From Variovorax sp. N23 (lineage in GTDB: Bacteria; Pseudomonadota; Gammaproteobacteria; Burkholderiales; Burkholderiaceae_C): a stretch of 64,000 bases of DNA. The notes under the pieces were generated by a model. The model was not told the DNA's origin. It saw nothing but the letters and a program-made list of their open reading frames with translations, and ran no database searches. The stretch spans positions 124,001 through 188,000 of the forward strand of contig NZ_JAOOPY010000002.1 in assembly GCF_025486315.1 (NCBI RefSeq). The letters are read 5' to 3'. Below, piece by piece: positions 49,529-60,289 of this stretch. Made by a program: the position numbers and the translations under genes. Position 1 is the first letter of the stretch. Every line of letters starts with the position of its first letter.

Positions 49529-49572
49529 GGCCTACAAGGCGACGGCCGTCGAGCGGCTAACCTCGGGCCTCC

Positions 49573-50478
49573 ATGGCCGAATCCCGCATTGCCATCTATG
49601 GCGCCATCGTCGCGAACGTGGCGATCGCCGTCACCAAGTTCGTCGTCGCCGGCCTCACCGGGAGTTCGGCCATGCTGTCCGAGGGCATCCACTCGGCGGT
49701 CGATACGTTCAACGGCGTGCTGCTGCTGGTCGGCCTCAGGCTGAGCCAGCGCCCCGCGACCGACGAGCACCCCTTCGGCCATGGCAAGGAGCTCTATTTC
49801 TGGAGTCTCATGGTGGCCGTGCTGATCTTCGGTCTGGGCGGCGGCGTGTCGTTCTACGAGGGCATCCACCACATCCGCGACCCCGAGCCGCTCAGCGACC
49901 CGACGTGGAACTACATCGTGCTGGGCGCGGCGGCGCTGTTCGAGGGCGCGAGCTTCGTCATCGCGCTGCGCCAGTTTCGCGGGCAGGCACGCGGGCGGCC
50001 GTTCTGGAACGCGCTGCACGCGAGCAAGGACCCGGGCACCTACACCGTGCTGGCCGAAGACGGTGCGGCGCTGCTGGGGCTGGTCGTTGCCGCCACGGGC
50101 ATATTCCTGAGCCACCGCTTCGGCATGCCCGAGCTCGATGGCGCCGCCTCGGTCGTCATCGGCCTCCTGCTGGCCGGCGTGGCCGTGCTGCTGGTGCGAG
50201 AGTCGCGCGGGCTGCTCATCGGCGAAGGCATCCGGCGGGAGACGGCGCAGGACATCCGGTCGATCGCACGGGCCCAGCCGCATGTGCGCGACGTCGGCCG
50301 CATCCTGTCGATGTACATGGGGCCCGAGGAGGTGCTGGTCACCGTCGACCTCGATTTCGACCCCGGCACGCGCACCGAAGAGGCTGCGGCGGTCATCACG
50401 GTCATCCAGCGACAGGTGCGCGCGCGTTATCCCATGATCCAACGACTTTTCATCGAGGCCGGAGAGGCCCGCGCATGA
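49573..50478 (+). CDS. Cation diffusion facilitator (CDF) family metal transporter
   Basis: 301 residues with about five to six membrane helices. First metal site in SEGIHSAVDTFNGVLLLVGL (His-x3-Asp, in place of the D-x3-D of manganese types), second in LAEDGAALLGLVVAATG (Asp), and DLDGAAS-like ELDGAASVVIG. The cytoplasmic CDF tail domain follows (VRDVGRILSMYMGPEEVLVT, then VDLDFDPG). Predicted to export a divalent metal such as Zn2+ in exchange for protons. It is followed, with an ATGA overlap, by a DUF4189 gene. Confidence 0.9.
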   Translation: MAESRIAIYGAIVANVAIAVTKFVVAGLTGSSAMLSEGIHSAVDTFNGVLLLVGLRLSQRPATDEHPFGHGKELYFWSLMVAVLIFGLGGGVSFYEGIHHIRDPEPLSDPTWNYIVLGAAALFEGASFVIALRQFRGQARGRPFWNALHASKDPGTYTVLAEDGAALLGLVVAATGIFLSHRFGMPELDGAASVVIGLLLAGVAVLLVRESRGLLIGEGIRRETAQDIRSIARAQPHVRDVGRILSMYMGPEEVLVTVDLDFDPGTRTEEAAAVITVIQRQVRARYPMIQRLFIEAGEARA

Positions 50479-50876
50479 CCGCATTCCGATCGAGATTCCG
50501 CCTGAGATGCGCGTTGGCGGCGCTGGCCTGGCTGCCCCTGTGCGCGACGCCCGCGCTGGCCGTCGCGCCCAGCTGGGGCGCCATTGCCGCCCGGCCCGGC
50601 GGCTACGGCTATTCGTTCAACCAGACCAGCCGCGCCGCGGCCGAGCGCGTGGCGCGTGCGCAGTGCGAGGGCGCGGCCGGCCGCTCGACGCGCTGCGAGG
50701 TGCGTGTCTATTTCGATCGCAGCTGCGCGGCGCTGGCCACCGGCAATTTCGGTGAGTGGGGCACGGCCATCGGGCCCGACCGGAAGGCTGCGGGACAGGC
50801 CGCGGTCGCGCAGTGCGACGGGCACCTGCCGACCGAACCCTGCAAGCTCGCGGTCAGCGTCTGTTCGCTGCCCTGA
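50475..50876 (+). CDS. DUF4189 domain-containing secreted protein
   Basis: 133 residues with a Sec signal peptide (hydrophobic segment then ATPALAVAPS), so periplasmic or outer-membrane-associated. The DUF4189 motif is SWGAIAARPGGYGYSFNQ, followed by AERVARAQCEGAA and a Cys-rich part with five Cys (CEG..., RCEV, SCAAL, CDGH, CKLA, VCSL), probably disulfide-bonded. Function unknown. Its start overlaps the CDF stop by 4 bp. Confidence 0.85.
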   Translation: MTAFRSRFRLRCALAALAWLPLCATPALAVAPSWGAIAARPGGYGYSFNQTSRAAAERVARAQCEGAAGRSTRCEVRVYFDRSCAALATGNFGEWGTAIGPDRKAAGQAAVAQCDGHLPTEPCKLAVSVCSLP

Positions 50877-50892
50877 GAAGCTGTGAACGAGG

Positions 50893-51354
50893 TCAAAGCA
50901 GCTTGCGATAGACCACGAAGCCCGACCTGTCGGCCACCTGGTCGTAGAGACGCATCGCCGTGTGGTTGGTTTCGTGCGTCTGCCAGTACACCCGCCCGGC
51001 GCCGGCCTGGGCCGCGCTTCGGTAGACCTCCTCGATGAGCGCGCGGGCCACGCCCTTTCCGCGCGCGGCCTCCACGGTGAAGAGGTCTTGCAGATAGCAG
51101 GTCGGATTCAGCTGGATCGTGCTGCGGTGAAAAAGAAAGTGCACCAGCCCGATGAGTCCATCGGCGCTCTCTGCGACCCGCGCGTGCATCGGTTCCTGCG
51201 GGTCGAGAAAGCGTGACCAGGTGGTGCGGGTGATCGCTTCGGGCAAGGCCGTCTCGCCGCTGCGTCCGTAGAAGGCGTTGTAGCCGTCCCAGAGCGGGCT
51301 CCAGGCCGCGAAGTCGGTGTCTGCGATGGGGCGGATGCGAAGGGGAGAAGGCAT
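50893..51354 (-). CDS. GNAT-family N-acetyltransferase
   Basis: 153 residues from the ATG at 51354 (MPSPLRIRPI). Single GNAT domain: DLFTVEAARGKGVARALIEE is the acetyl-CoA motif (R-G-K-G-V-A), then YWQTHETNHTAMRLYDQVAD with the conserved Asn and Tyr. The pattern LYDQVADRSGFVVYRK resembles the diamine/YjhB-like aminoglycoside-unrelated acetyltransferases. Substrate unknown. Divergent from the kdp operon, leaving its start 55 bp from the KdpE-like site. Confidence 0.85.
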   Translation of the reverse strand: MPSPLRIRPIADTDFAAWSPLWDGYNAFYGRSGETALPEAITRTTWSRFLDPQEPMHARVAESADGLIGLVHFLFHRSTIQLNPTCYLQDLFTVEAARGKGVARALIEEVYRSAAQAGAGRVYWQTHETNHTAMRLYDQVADRSGFVVYRKLL

Positions 51355-51408
51355 GGGAGGGTCCGGTTGTCTGTCGGGGGGGCGGGTGCGGCTACGCAGT
51401 CGTCCAGT

Positions 51409-51438
51409 CATTTTTATGCTTTCTTTACGCTCCGCCAC
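51409..51438 (+). promoter_or_regulatory. KdpE-like binding site upstream of kdp
   Basis: CATTTTTATGCTTTCTTTAC followed by GCTCCGCCAC. The core is a direct repeat TTTATG-N5-TTTACG (51413-51429). From memory, the E. coli KdpE site reads CATTTTTATACTTTTTTTAC, then ACCCCGCC, so the match is very close. The core ends about 80 bp before the first coding start of the operon, as expected for an upstream activator site. Confidence 0.75.
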
Positions 51439-51508
51439 CGCCTCTGTTCCCCGTTTTTACGGCCCTCGGCGCAAACTCACTGCCGTGTCTCGACCAGAGG
51501 AGTGACAG

Positions 51509-51643
51509 ATGGACATCGTATGGATTGCGGCGGTCGCCGTGTTGTGGATAGCCGTTGCCGAGATGGTGGTGGGGCTGAACAAGCTCGCCGCCCCGAAGGG
51601 CCGGGAGAAGGCCGCCTCGGCATCATCGGGAGCACGGACGTGA
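51509..51643 (+). CDS. 44-residue membrane peptide at the head of the kdp operon
   Basis: ATG with GAGGAG 8 bp upstream. The product (MDIVWIAAVAVLWIAVAEMV...) has one hydrophobic helix with an N-terminal Asp and a Glu in its second half, then a basic tail (LNKLAAPKGREKAASASSGA). It is not KdpF: a separate, canonical KdpF follows, and its GTG start overlaps this gene's TGA (GTGA). A small membrane regulator or assembly factor of the Kdp pump is plausible but unproven. Confidence 0.7.
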   Translation: MDIVWIAAVAVLWIAVAEMVVGLNKLAAPKGREKAASASSGART

Positions 51644-51738
51644 TCAGCCTCGACGTGCTCTACGGCGCGGGCGGCCTGATCGCCGTCATTCTCTTCGCGT
51701 ACCTCGTCTTCGCACTGATCTGCGCCGAGGAGTTCTGA
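51640..51738 (+). CDS. kdpF: K+-transporting ATPase KdpF subunit
   Basis: 32 residues from [23 protein letters not shown], then [13 protein letters not shown] single membrane helix followed by the KdpF ending (ALIRPEKF-like, here ALICAEEF). KdpF stabilises the KdpABC complex. The GTG overlaps the stop of the 44-codon gene upstream, and kdpA starts 1 bp after its stop, so it is translationally linked on both sides. Confidence 0.9.
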   Translation: MISLDVLYGAGGLIAVILFAYLVFALICAEEF

Positions 51739-51739
51739 G

Positions 51740-53542
51740 ATGACCACTTCTGCCTGGGGCCTGCTGGTCCTGCTGCTGGTCGCGCTGGTCGTGCTCGGCT
51801 GGCCGCTGGGCCGCTTCATCGCCGCCTTGTGCGACGGCCGCCTGCCGCGCTGGATGCAGCGCGTCGAGGCGCCGCTCTTCAAGCTCGCCGGGGTCGCCCC
51901 CGACGAATCGATGCACTGGCGCACCTACGCCTTCGCGCTGCTGGCCTTCAATGCCATCGGCGCCTTCGCCGTCTATGGCCTGCAGCGCCTGCAGGCCGTG
52001 CTGCCGCTCAACCCGGCCGGCATGGCCGCGGTGTCGCCCGACTCGTCGTTCAACACGGCGCTGAGCTTCGTCACCAACACCAACTGGCAGGGCTACGCCG
52101 GCGAGTCGACCATGAGCTATCTCACGCAGATGCTCGGCCTCACGGTGCAGAACTTCCTGTCGGCCGCCACGGGCATCGCGGTGGCCTTCGCGCTGGCGCG
52201 CGGCTTCGCTGCGCGCAGCACCGACGGCAGGGGTTCGGTCGGCAACTTCTGGGTCGACATCACGCGCATCACCGCCTGGCTGCTGCTGCCGATCTCCTTC
52301 GTGCTGGCGATGTTCTTCGCCGGCCAGGGCGTGATCCAGAACTTCGACGCCTACCAGGCCGTCACCACGGTCGAGGCCACGGCCTACCAGACGCCCAAGC
52401 TGGATGCCGACGGCCAAGCGTTGAAGGACGCGGCCGGCGCGCCGGTGATGGAAGACGCCAGCACGCCGACGCAGACGATCGCCATGGGCCCGGTCGCGTC
52501 GCAGGAGGCGATCAAGATGCTCGGCACCAACGGCGGCGGCTTCTTCAACGCCAACTCGGCGCACCCCTACGAGAACCCGACCGCGCTCGCGAACTTCGTG
52601 CAGATGCTGGCGATCCTGCTGATCCCGGTGGCGCTGTGCTTCGCTTTCGGCCGCGTGGTCGGCGACCTGCGCCAGGGCTGGGCGGTGCTGGCCGCGATGA
52701 CGGTGCTGTTCGTCGCCGCCGTGGTCGTCATCATCCCGGCCGAGCAGGCGGGCAACCCGCTGCTGCAGCCGCTGGGTGTCGACCAGATGGCGTCCGCGCT
52801 GCAGGCCGGCGGCAACATGGAAGGCAAGGAGACGCGCTTCGGCATCACGGCGTCGGCGCTGTTCGCCGCCATCACCACGGCCGCTTCGTGCGGTGCGGTG
52901 AATGCCATGCACGACTCCTTCACGCCGCTGGGCGGCATGGTGCCGATCGTGCTGATGCAGCTGGGCGAAGTCGTCTTCGGCGGCGTCGGCAGCGGGCTCT
53001 ACGGCATGCTGATCTTCGCGATCCTGGCGGTGTTCATCGCCGGCCTGATGATCGGCCGCACGCCCGAGTACCTCGGCAAGAAGATCGAGGTGCACGAGAT
53101 GAAGCTCACGTCGATCGCCATCCTCATCACGCCGATCGTCGTGCTGGCGGGCACGGCGGTGGCGGTGAGCATGGGCCTGGGCAAGGCGGGCATCGCCAAC
53201 CCCGGCGCGCACGGCTTCTCGGAGATCCTCTACGCCTTCACCTCGGCCGGCAACAACAACGGCAGCGCCTTCGCCGGCCTGTCGGCCAACACGCCGTACT
53301 ACAACGCGCTGCTCGGCATGGCCGTGTGGCTCGGCCGCTTCGGAATGATCGTGCCGGTGCTCGCCATCGCCGGCGCGCTCGCCGCCAAGAAACGCCTGCC
53401 CGTCACGGCCGGCACCATGCCCACGCACGGCCCGCTGTTCGTCGTGCTGCTGGTGGGCACCGTGCTGCTGGTCGGCCTGCTCAACTACGTGCCTGCGCTC
53501 GCGCTGGGTCCCGTGGTCGAACATCTGATGCTCTGGAAGTGA
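51740..53542 (+). CDS. kdpA: K+-transporting ATPase, potassium-binding subunit
   Basis: 600 residues (E. coli KdpA has 557), with about ten membrane helices. It is the channel-like subunit that selects K+. The four filter-loop regions are visible, including [60 protein letters not shown] and [14 protein letters not shown]. The extra length is a periplasmic insert around residues 220-250 ([20 protein letters not shown]), as in many beta-proteobacterial KdpA proteins. ATG 1 bp after the kdpF stop. Confidence 0.97.
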   Translation: MTTSAWGLLVLLLVALVVLGWPLGRFIAALCDGRLPRWMQRVEAPLFKLAGVAPDESMHWRTYAFALLAFNAIGAFAVYGLQRLQAVLPLNPAGMAAVSPDSSFNTALSFVTNTNWQGYAGESTMSYLTQMLGLTVQNFLSAATGIAVAFALARGFAARSTDGRGSVGNFWVDITRITAWLLLPISFVLAMFFAGQGVIQNFDAYQAVTTVEATAYQTPKLDADGQALKDAAGAPVMEDASTPTQTIAMGPVASQEAIKMLGTNGGGFFNANSAHPYENPTALANFVQMLAILLIPVALCFAFGRVVGDLRQGWAVLAAMTVLFVAAVVVIIPAEQAGNPLLQPLGVDQMASALQAGGNMEGKETRFGITASALFAAITTAASCGAVNAMHDSFTPLGGMVPIVLMQLGEVVFGGVGSGLYGMLIFAILAVFIAGLMIGRTPEYLGKKIEVHEMKLTSIAILITPIVVLAGTAVAVSMGLGKAGIANPGAHGFSEILYAFTSAGNNNGSAFAGLSANTPYYNALLGMAVWLGRFGMIVPVLAIAGALAAKKRLPVTAGTMPTHGPLFVVLLVGTVLLVGLLNYVPALALGPVVEHLMLWK

Positions 53543-53552
53543 GGGTCGCACC

Positions 53553-55652
<2,100 letters not shown>

Positions 55653-55662
55653 AAGAGACACC

Positions 55663-56235
55663 ATGAAAACCATTCTTCGCCCCGCCCTCGTGCTCTTCGT
55701 GCTGTTGAGCGCGCTCACCGGGCTGGTCTATCCCTTGATCGTCACCGGCGCCGCGAAAGCGGTGTTCCCCGAGCAGGCAGCCGGCAGCCTGATCACGCGC
55801 GACGGCAAGGTCGTCGGCTCGCGGCTGATCGGCCAGAACTTCTCGGACCCGAAGCACTTCTGGGGCCGCCCGTCGGCCACCGCGCCGATGGCCTACAACG
55901 CCGCCGCGTCGGGCGGCTCCAACCAGGGGCCGCTGAACCCGGCGCTGGTCGATGCGGTCAAGGGCCGTGTCGAGGCGCTGCGTGCGGCCGACCCCGGCAA
56001 CACGGCGCCGGTGCCGGTCGACCTCGTGACGACCTCGGCCAGCGGGCTCGACCCTGACATCAGCCCGGCCGCCGCCAACTACCAGGCGGCACGGGTCGCA
56101 CGCGTGCGTGGTGTGCCGGTCGACCAGGTCCAGGCGCTGATCGCGCGCCACACCGAAGCGCCCTTCGGCGGTTTCCTCGGCGAGCCGCGCGTGAACGTGC
56201 TGGCGTTGAACCTGGCGCTCGACGCCATGCAGTAA
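55663..56235 (+). CDS. kdpC: K+-transporting ATPase KdpC subunit
   Basis: 190 residues. One N-terminal membrane helix ([20 protein letters not shown]) and a periplasmic domain with [31 protein letters not shown], and the tail [20 protein letters not shown], all canonical. KdpC assembles the complex and raises ATP affinity. ATG 10 bp after the kdpB stop. Confidence 0.97.
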   Translation: MKTILRPALVLFVLLSALTGLVYPLIVTGAAKAVFPEQAAGSLITRDGKVVGSRLIGQNFSDPKHFWGRPSATAPMAYNAAASGGSNQGPLNPALVDAVKGRVEALRAADPGNTAPVPVDLVTTSASGLDPDISPAAANYQAARVARVRGVPVDQVQALIARHTEAPFGGFLGEPRVNVLALNLALDAMQ

Positions 56236-56244
56236 AACCCCCGC

Positions 56245-59025
56245 ATGGACGCTCCCCGCCCCGACCCCGACGCGCTGCTCGCGCAGATGCGCGGCGACGA
56301 AGCCCGCGCCCGCCGCGGGCGTCTGCGCATCTACTTCGGCGCCAGCGCGGGCGTCGGCAAGACCTGGGCGATGCTCGCGGCCGCGCAGCGCGAACACGCG
56401 GCGGGTCGCGACGTGCTGATCGGCGTGGTCGAGACGCATGGCCGCAGCGAGACGGCCGCGCTGCTGACCGGGCTGGCCCGCCTGCCGCTGCGCGACATCG
56501 CCTACCGCGGCCGCACTCTGGCCGAGTTCGACCTCGACGGGGCGCTGGCCCGCAAGCCCGCCGTGCTGCTGGTCGACGAGCTCGCGCATTCCAACGCGCC
56601 GGGCTCGCGCCATGCCAAGCGCTGGCAGGACGTGCAGGAGCTGCTGGCCGCCGGCATCGAGGTCTGGTCGGCGCTCAATGTGCAGCACCTCGAAAGCCTC
56701 AACGGCACGGTCGGTGCCATCACCGGCGTGCGGGTGCACGAGACGGTGCCCGACACCGTACTCGACGAGGCCGACGAGGTGGTGCTGGTCGACGTCACGC
56801 CCGACGAACTCACCGCGCGGCTGGCGGCCGGCAAGGTCTACCTGCCCCAGCAGGCCGAGCGCGCGGCGCAGAACTTCTTTCGCAAGGGCAACCTGATCGC
56901 GCTGCGCGAGATCGCCTTGCGCCGCACCGCCGAGCACGTGGAAGACGACGTGCGCGGCTGGCGCGTCGAGCAGTCCGGGCTGAACGGCAAGGATGGCGCA
57001 GGCGGCCCGCAGGCCTGGAACACCTCGGGCGCGATCCTCGCCTGCGTCGGCCCGCACGAGGGCGCGGCGCAGACGGTGCGCACGGCTGCGCGCCTGGCCG
57101 GGCAGCTCAACGTGCGCTGGCATGCCGCCTACGTCGAGACGCCGGCGCTGCAGCGCCTGCCGGCCGCGCAGCGCGACCGCATCCTGGCCGTGCTCAAGCT
57201 GGCCGAGGAGCTGGGCGCGGCGACCGCGGTGCTCACCGGCGCCAACGTGCCGCAGGCGCTCACCGCGCAGGCGCAACGGCTGAACTGCGCGACGCTGGTG
57301 GTGGGGCGTGCGGAGCCGGTGGCGGGCTGGCGCCGCTGGTGGCCGTCGGCGTCGCTCACGCGCGAGCTGGCGCGGCTCGCGCCCGCGCTCGACATCGTCG
57401 AGACGGCGCGTTCAGAAAGCTCGCGCCGCCTTGGCCGCACGCTGCTCGGTGCGGCACGCGACGTGGCGACCGGCGACGACATTCCCGACGACGCCGACCG
57501 GCCGCATGCGCGCTGGCCCGGCTACGTGTGGGCCGCGGCGATGGGCGTGGCCGTCACGCTGATCGCCACGCCGCTCTCGGGCGTGCTGGAGCAGGTGAAC
57601 ATCGTCATGCTGTTCCTGCTGGGCGTGGTCGGCATCGCGATGCGCTTCGGCCGCGGGCCGGCCGCGCTGGCGGCGCTGCTCAACGTGGCGGCCTTCGACT
57701 TCTTCTTCGTCTCGCCGCGGCTCTCGTTCGCCGTGGGCGACGTGCAGTACCTCGTCACCTTCGCGGTGATGCTCGGCGTCGGCCTGCTGGTCGGGCAGCT
57801 CACCGCCGGCCTGCGCTTCGCCGCGGGCGTGTCGACCAGCCGCGAGCGGCGCGCGCAGTCCTTGTTCGAGCTCACGCGCGAGCTCTCGGCCGCGCTCGAA
57901 AGCGCGCAGGTCGTCGAACTCGGCGCGGCGGCGGTGCAGGGGCACTTCGGCGGGCATGCGCTGGTGCTGGTGACCGACGCGAACGACCGCCTCGTCATGC
58001 CGCCCTCACCGCCGCCCGGCTTCGACGCGAGCGTGGCCGACTGGGCCTTCCGCCAGGGCCAGCCCGCCGGCCTGGCCACCGCCACACTGGCCGCGCAGCC
58101 CTGGCATTACGTGCCGCTGAAGGCGCCGATGCGTGTGCGCGGCGTGCTCGCGCTGGCGCCCGCGCAGCCGCGCTGGCTGCTGATCCCCGAGCAGGTGCAG
58201 CAGCTCGAGACGCTGGCGCGCCAGATCGCCATCGCGCTGGAGCGCGTGCACTACGTCGAGGTGGCGCAACAGGCCGTGGTCGAGATGGAGTCGGAGCGCC
58301 TGCGCAACACGCTGCTGGGCGCCATCTCGCACGACGTGCGCACGCCGCTGACCGCGCTCATCGGCCTGGCCGAATCACTGCAGACGGCCGGCCCCGGTGC
58401 ATCCGATGAGCGCGGCGAGACGGTGCAGGCCATCGTCGCGCAGGCGCGCGCGCTGCATGCGCTGGTGAACAACCTGCTGGACATGGCGCGGCTCGAAGCC
58501 GGTGGTGCGGGGGGCTCGGTGCAACTGCGGCGCGACTGGCAGTCGGTGGAGGAGGTGGTCGGCGCGGCCATCCGCTCGGCCGGCCCGGCGCTCGGCGGGC
58601 GGGCGGTGCAGACGGCGCTCGCGCCCGACCTGCCGCTGGTCGAGTTCGACGCGGTGCTGATCGAACGCGTCCTGGTCAACCTGCTCGAGAACGCCGCCAA
58701 GTACGGCGCGCCGCCCATCGTCGTGAACGCGCACGCAACCGCCGAGGCGCTGGTGCTGTCGGTGCGCGACCACGGCCCGGGCCTGCCGGCGGCGCTGCGC
58801 GGCCGCGAGCAGCTGCTGTTCGACAAGTTCACGCGCGGCCAGACCGAGTCGGCGACGCCGGGCGTCGGGCTGGGGCTGGCGATCTGCAAGGCCATCGTCG
58901 GTGCGCACGGCGGCGAGATCGCGGCCGCCAACGCATCGGGCGGCGGCGCAGAATTCACGGTCACGCTGCCGCGCCGCACGCCACCGGACGTCACCGAGGC
59001 ATCTTCCGCCTCTCCCGGCGTCTGA
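56245..59025 (+). CDS. kdpD: Osmosensitive K+ channel histidine kinase
   Basis: 926 residues. The N-terminal KdpD domain has Walker A GASAGVGKTWAMLAAAQ (near 31) and DELAHSNAPGSRHAKRWQDV; then a universal-stress-protein-like domain (255-380), four membrane helices (about 430-520; DUF4118), a GAF-like region, HisKA with His in AISHDVRTPLTALIGLAESL (692), and ATPase DHGPGLPAALRGREQLLFDK. All usual domains are present. Senses low K+/turgor and phosphorylates KdpE. 9 bp after kdpC. Confidence 0.96.
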   Translation: MDAPRPDPDALLAQMRGDEARARRGRLRIYFGASAGVGKTWAMLAAAQREHAAGRDVLIGVVETHGRSETAALLTGLARLPLRDIAYRGRTLAEFDLDGALARKPAVLLVDELAHSNAPGSRHAKRWQDVQELLAAGIEVWSALNVQHLESLNGTVGAITGVRVHETVPDTVLDEADEVVLVDVTPDELTARLAAGKVYLPQQAERAAQNFFRKGNLIALREIALRRTAEHVEDDVRGWRVEQSGLNGKDGAGGPQAWNTSGAILACVGPHEGAAQTVRTAARLAGQLNVRWHAAYVETPALQRLPAAQRDRILAVLKLAEELGAATAVLTGANVPQALTAQAQRLNCATLVVGRAEPVAGWRRWWPSASLTRELARLAPALDIVETARSESSRRLGRTLLGAARDVATGDDIPDDADRPHARWPGYVWAAAMGVAVTLIATPLSGVLEQVNIVMLFLLGVVGIAMRFGRGPAALAALLNVAAFDFFFVSPRLSFAVGDVQYLVTFAVMLGVGLLVGQLTAGLRFAAGVSTSRERRAQSLFELTRELSAALESAQVVELGAAAVQGHFGGHALVLVTDANDRLVMPPSPPPGFDASVADWAFRQGQPAGLATATLAAQPWHYVPLKAPMRVRGVLALAPAQPRWLLIPEQVQQLETLARQIAIALERVHYVEVAQQAVVEMESERLRNTLLGAISHDVRTPLTALIGLAESLQTAGPGASDERGETVQAIVAQARALHALVNNLLDMARLEAGGAGGSVQLRRDWQSVEEVVGAAIRSAGPALGGRAVQTALAPDLPLVEFDAVLIERVLVNLLENAAKYGAPPIVVNAHATAEALVLSVRDHGPGLPAALRGREQLLFDKFTRGQTESATPGVGLGLAICKAIVGAHGGEIAAANASGGGAEFTVTLPRRTPPDVTEASSASPGV

Positions 59026-59089
59026 AGAGGAGTCCAACTGAATGAAACCGGCGCAACTCATTCCAGGGACACCGCGGAACTGGCTTTGC

Positions 59090-59148
59090 CAGACCGCTGG
59101 TGTCGCCCCCTTGAGGGGGAGGCGCCGCAGGCGCATCGGGGGTGTTTC
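59090..59148. repeat. GC-rich interspersed repeat between kdpD and kdpE
   Basis: Two hairpins in a row: CCCCC-TTGA-GGGGG (59106-59119) and GCGCC-GCA-GGCGC (59122-59134), then ATCGGGGGTGTTTCAT leading into the kdpE start. I recall near-identical intergenic elements scattered through Comamonadaceae genomes; confirmation needs a genome search. It separates kdpD from kdpE by 123 bp and could lower or terminate kdpE transcription. Confidence 0.6.
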
Positions 59149-59853
59149 ATGGTGACACCTGTTGCCATCGTCATCGAGGACGAACCGCAGATCCGCCGCT
59201 TCGTGCGCGGCGCGCTGGAGTCCGAAGGCTGGGCGGTGCACGAGGCCGGCACCGTGCGTGATGGCCTGGCGGCGGCGGGCACGCGCCAGCCCGACCTGGT
59301 GGTGCTCGACCTCGGCCTGCCCGACGGCGACGGCGTGGGACTGATCCGTGACGTGCGCGGCTGGTCGGCGGTGCCGATCATCGTGCTGTCGGCGCGCATC
59401 GACGAGGCCGACAAGATCGCCGCGCTCGATGCCGGTGCGGACGACTACCTCACCAAGCCCTTCGGCACCGGCGAGCTGCTGGCGCGCGTGCGCGCCAACC
59501 TGCGCCGGCCGCGCGCCGCGGCGGGCGGTGCGGCGAACGCCGAGGTGGCCGAGCCGCTGTTCCGCTTCGGCGAGATCGAGGTCGACCGCGCCGCGCGCCT
59601 GGTGCGTCGCGCCGGCGCCGAGGTGCACCTCACGCCCACCGAATACCGGCTGCTCGGCGTGCTGGTGGCGAACGCGGGACGCGTGCTCACGCAGCGGCAG
59701 CTGCTGCGCGAGGTGTGGGGTCCCTCGCATTCGGAGCAGAGCCACTACCTGCGCATCTACATGGGCCACCTGCGGCAGAAGCTGGAGGCCGACCCGGCCC
59801 AGCCGAAGCACCTGCTGACCGAGACGGCCGTGGGTTACCGGCTGGTCGCCTGA
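59149..59853 (+). CDS. kdpE: KDP operon response regulator
   Basis: 234 residues. Receiver: IEDEPQIRRFVRGALESEGW (acidic pocket), phospho-Asp in VVLDLGLPDGDGVGLIRDV, IIVLSARIDEADKIAALDAG and YLTKPFGTGELLARV. The winged helix has LTPTEYRLLGVLVANAGRVL, REVWGPSHSEQSHYLRIYMG and RQKLEADPAQPKHLLTE, the KdpE version. The start MVTPVAIVI at 59149 matches the family length; an earlier in-frame ATG (59086) would translate the GC-rich repeat. Likely target: 51409-51438. Confidence 0.95.
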   Translation: MVTPVAIVIEDEPQIRRFVRGALESEGWAVHEAGTVRDGLAAAGTRQPDLVVLDLGLPDGDGVGLIRDVRGWSAVPIIVLSARIDEADKIAALDAGADDYLTKPFGTGELLARVRANLRRPRAAAGGAANAEVAEPLFRFGEIEVDRAARLVRRAGAEVHLTPTEYRLLGVLVANAGRVLTQRQLLREVWGPSHSEQSHYLRIYMGHLRQKLEADPAQPKHLLTETAVGYRLVA

Positions 59854-59872
59854 CGGCGTCGAGGCGCGGGGC

Positions 59873-60286
59873 TCACTGCCACCAGCGCGTGCCGGGTCTG
59901 CCCACCCGCAACGGGCCGGCGCCGAGCAGTGCAACCACCAGGGCCGTCAGCAGGAAGAAGCCCTGCAGCTCCAGCGCCCAGCCGCCGCTCTTGGCCATCG
60001 TGAAGAACTGGCCGGTGTGGACCAGCAGCAGCGCCACGACCATGTTGAAGGCGATGACGAGCGCAGCCGGCCGGGTGAAGAAACCGAGCAGGATCAGCGC
60101 CGGTGCCAGCACTTCGCCCACGTAGACCAAGTGGCCGATGGCGGTCGGCAGGCCGGCGGCGCCGAGCATGCGGTAGACGAAGTCGGCGCCATTCTCCATC
60201 TTCCCGATGCCGTGAATGATCAGCAGCCCGCCCAGGGTGAGGCGAAGCAGCAGTTTGCCGAGCGCGTCGGTGCGTGCGGTATCCAT
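59873..60286 (-). CDS. DoxX-family membrane protein
   Basis: 137 residues with four predicted membrane helices: RLTLGGLLIIHGIGKM, LVYVGEVLAPALILLGFF, AALVIAFNMVVALLLV and FLLTALVVALLG. The HGIGKMENGADFV stretch after helix 1 and ...PALILLGFFTRPAAL are typical of DoxX/YqjF-like proteins. Role uncertain (thiol/oxidative stress complexes are reported for relatives). It converges on kdpE, and its start is 3 bp after the stop of the DUF4148 gene, so those two are likely co-transcribed. Confidence 0.88.
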   Translation of the reverse strand: MDTARTDALGKLLLRLTLGGLLIIHGIGKMENGADFVYRMLGAAGLPTAIGHLVYVGEVLAPALILLGFFTRPAALVIAFNMVVALLLVHTGQFFTMAKSGGWALELQGFFLLTALVVALLGAGPLRVGRPGTRWWQ

Positions 60287-60289
60287 CGC

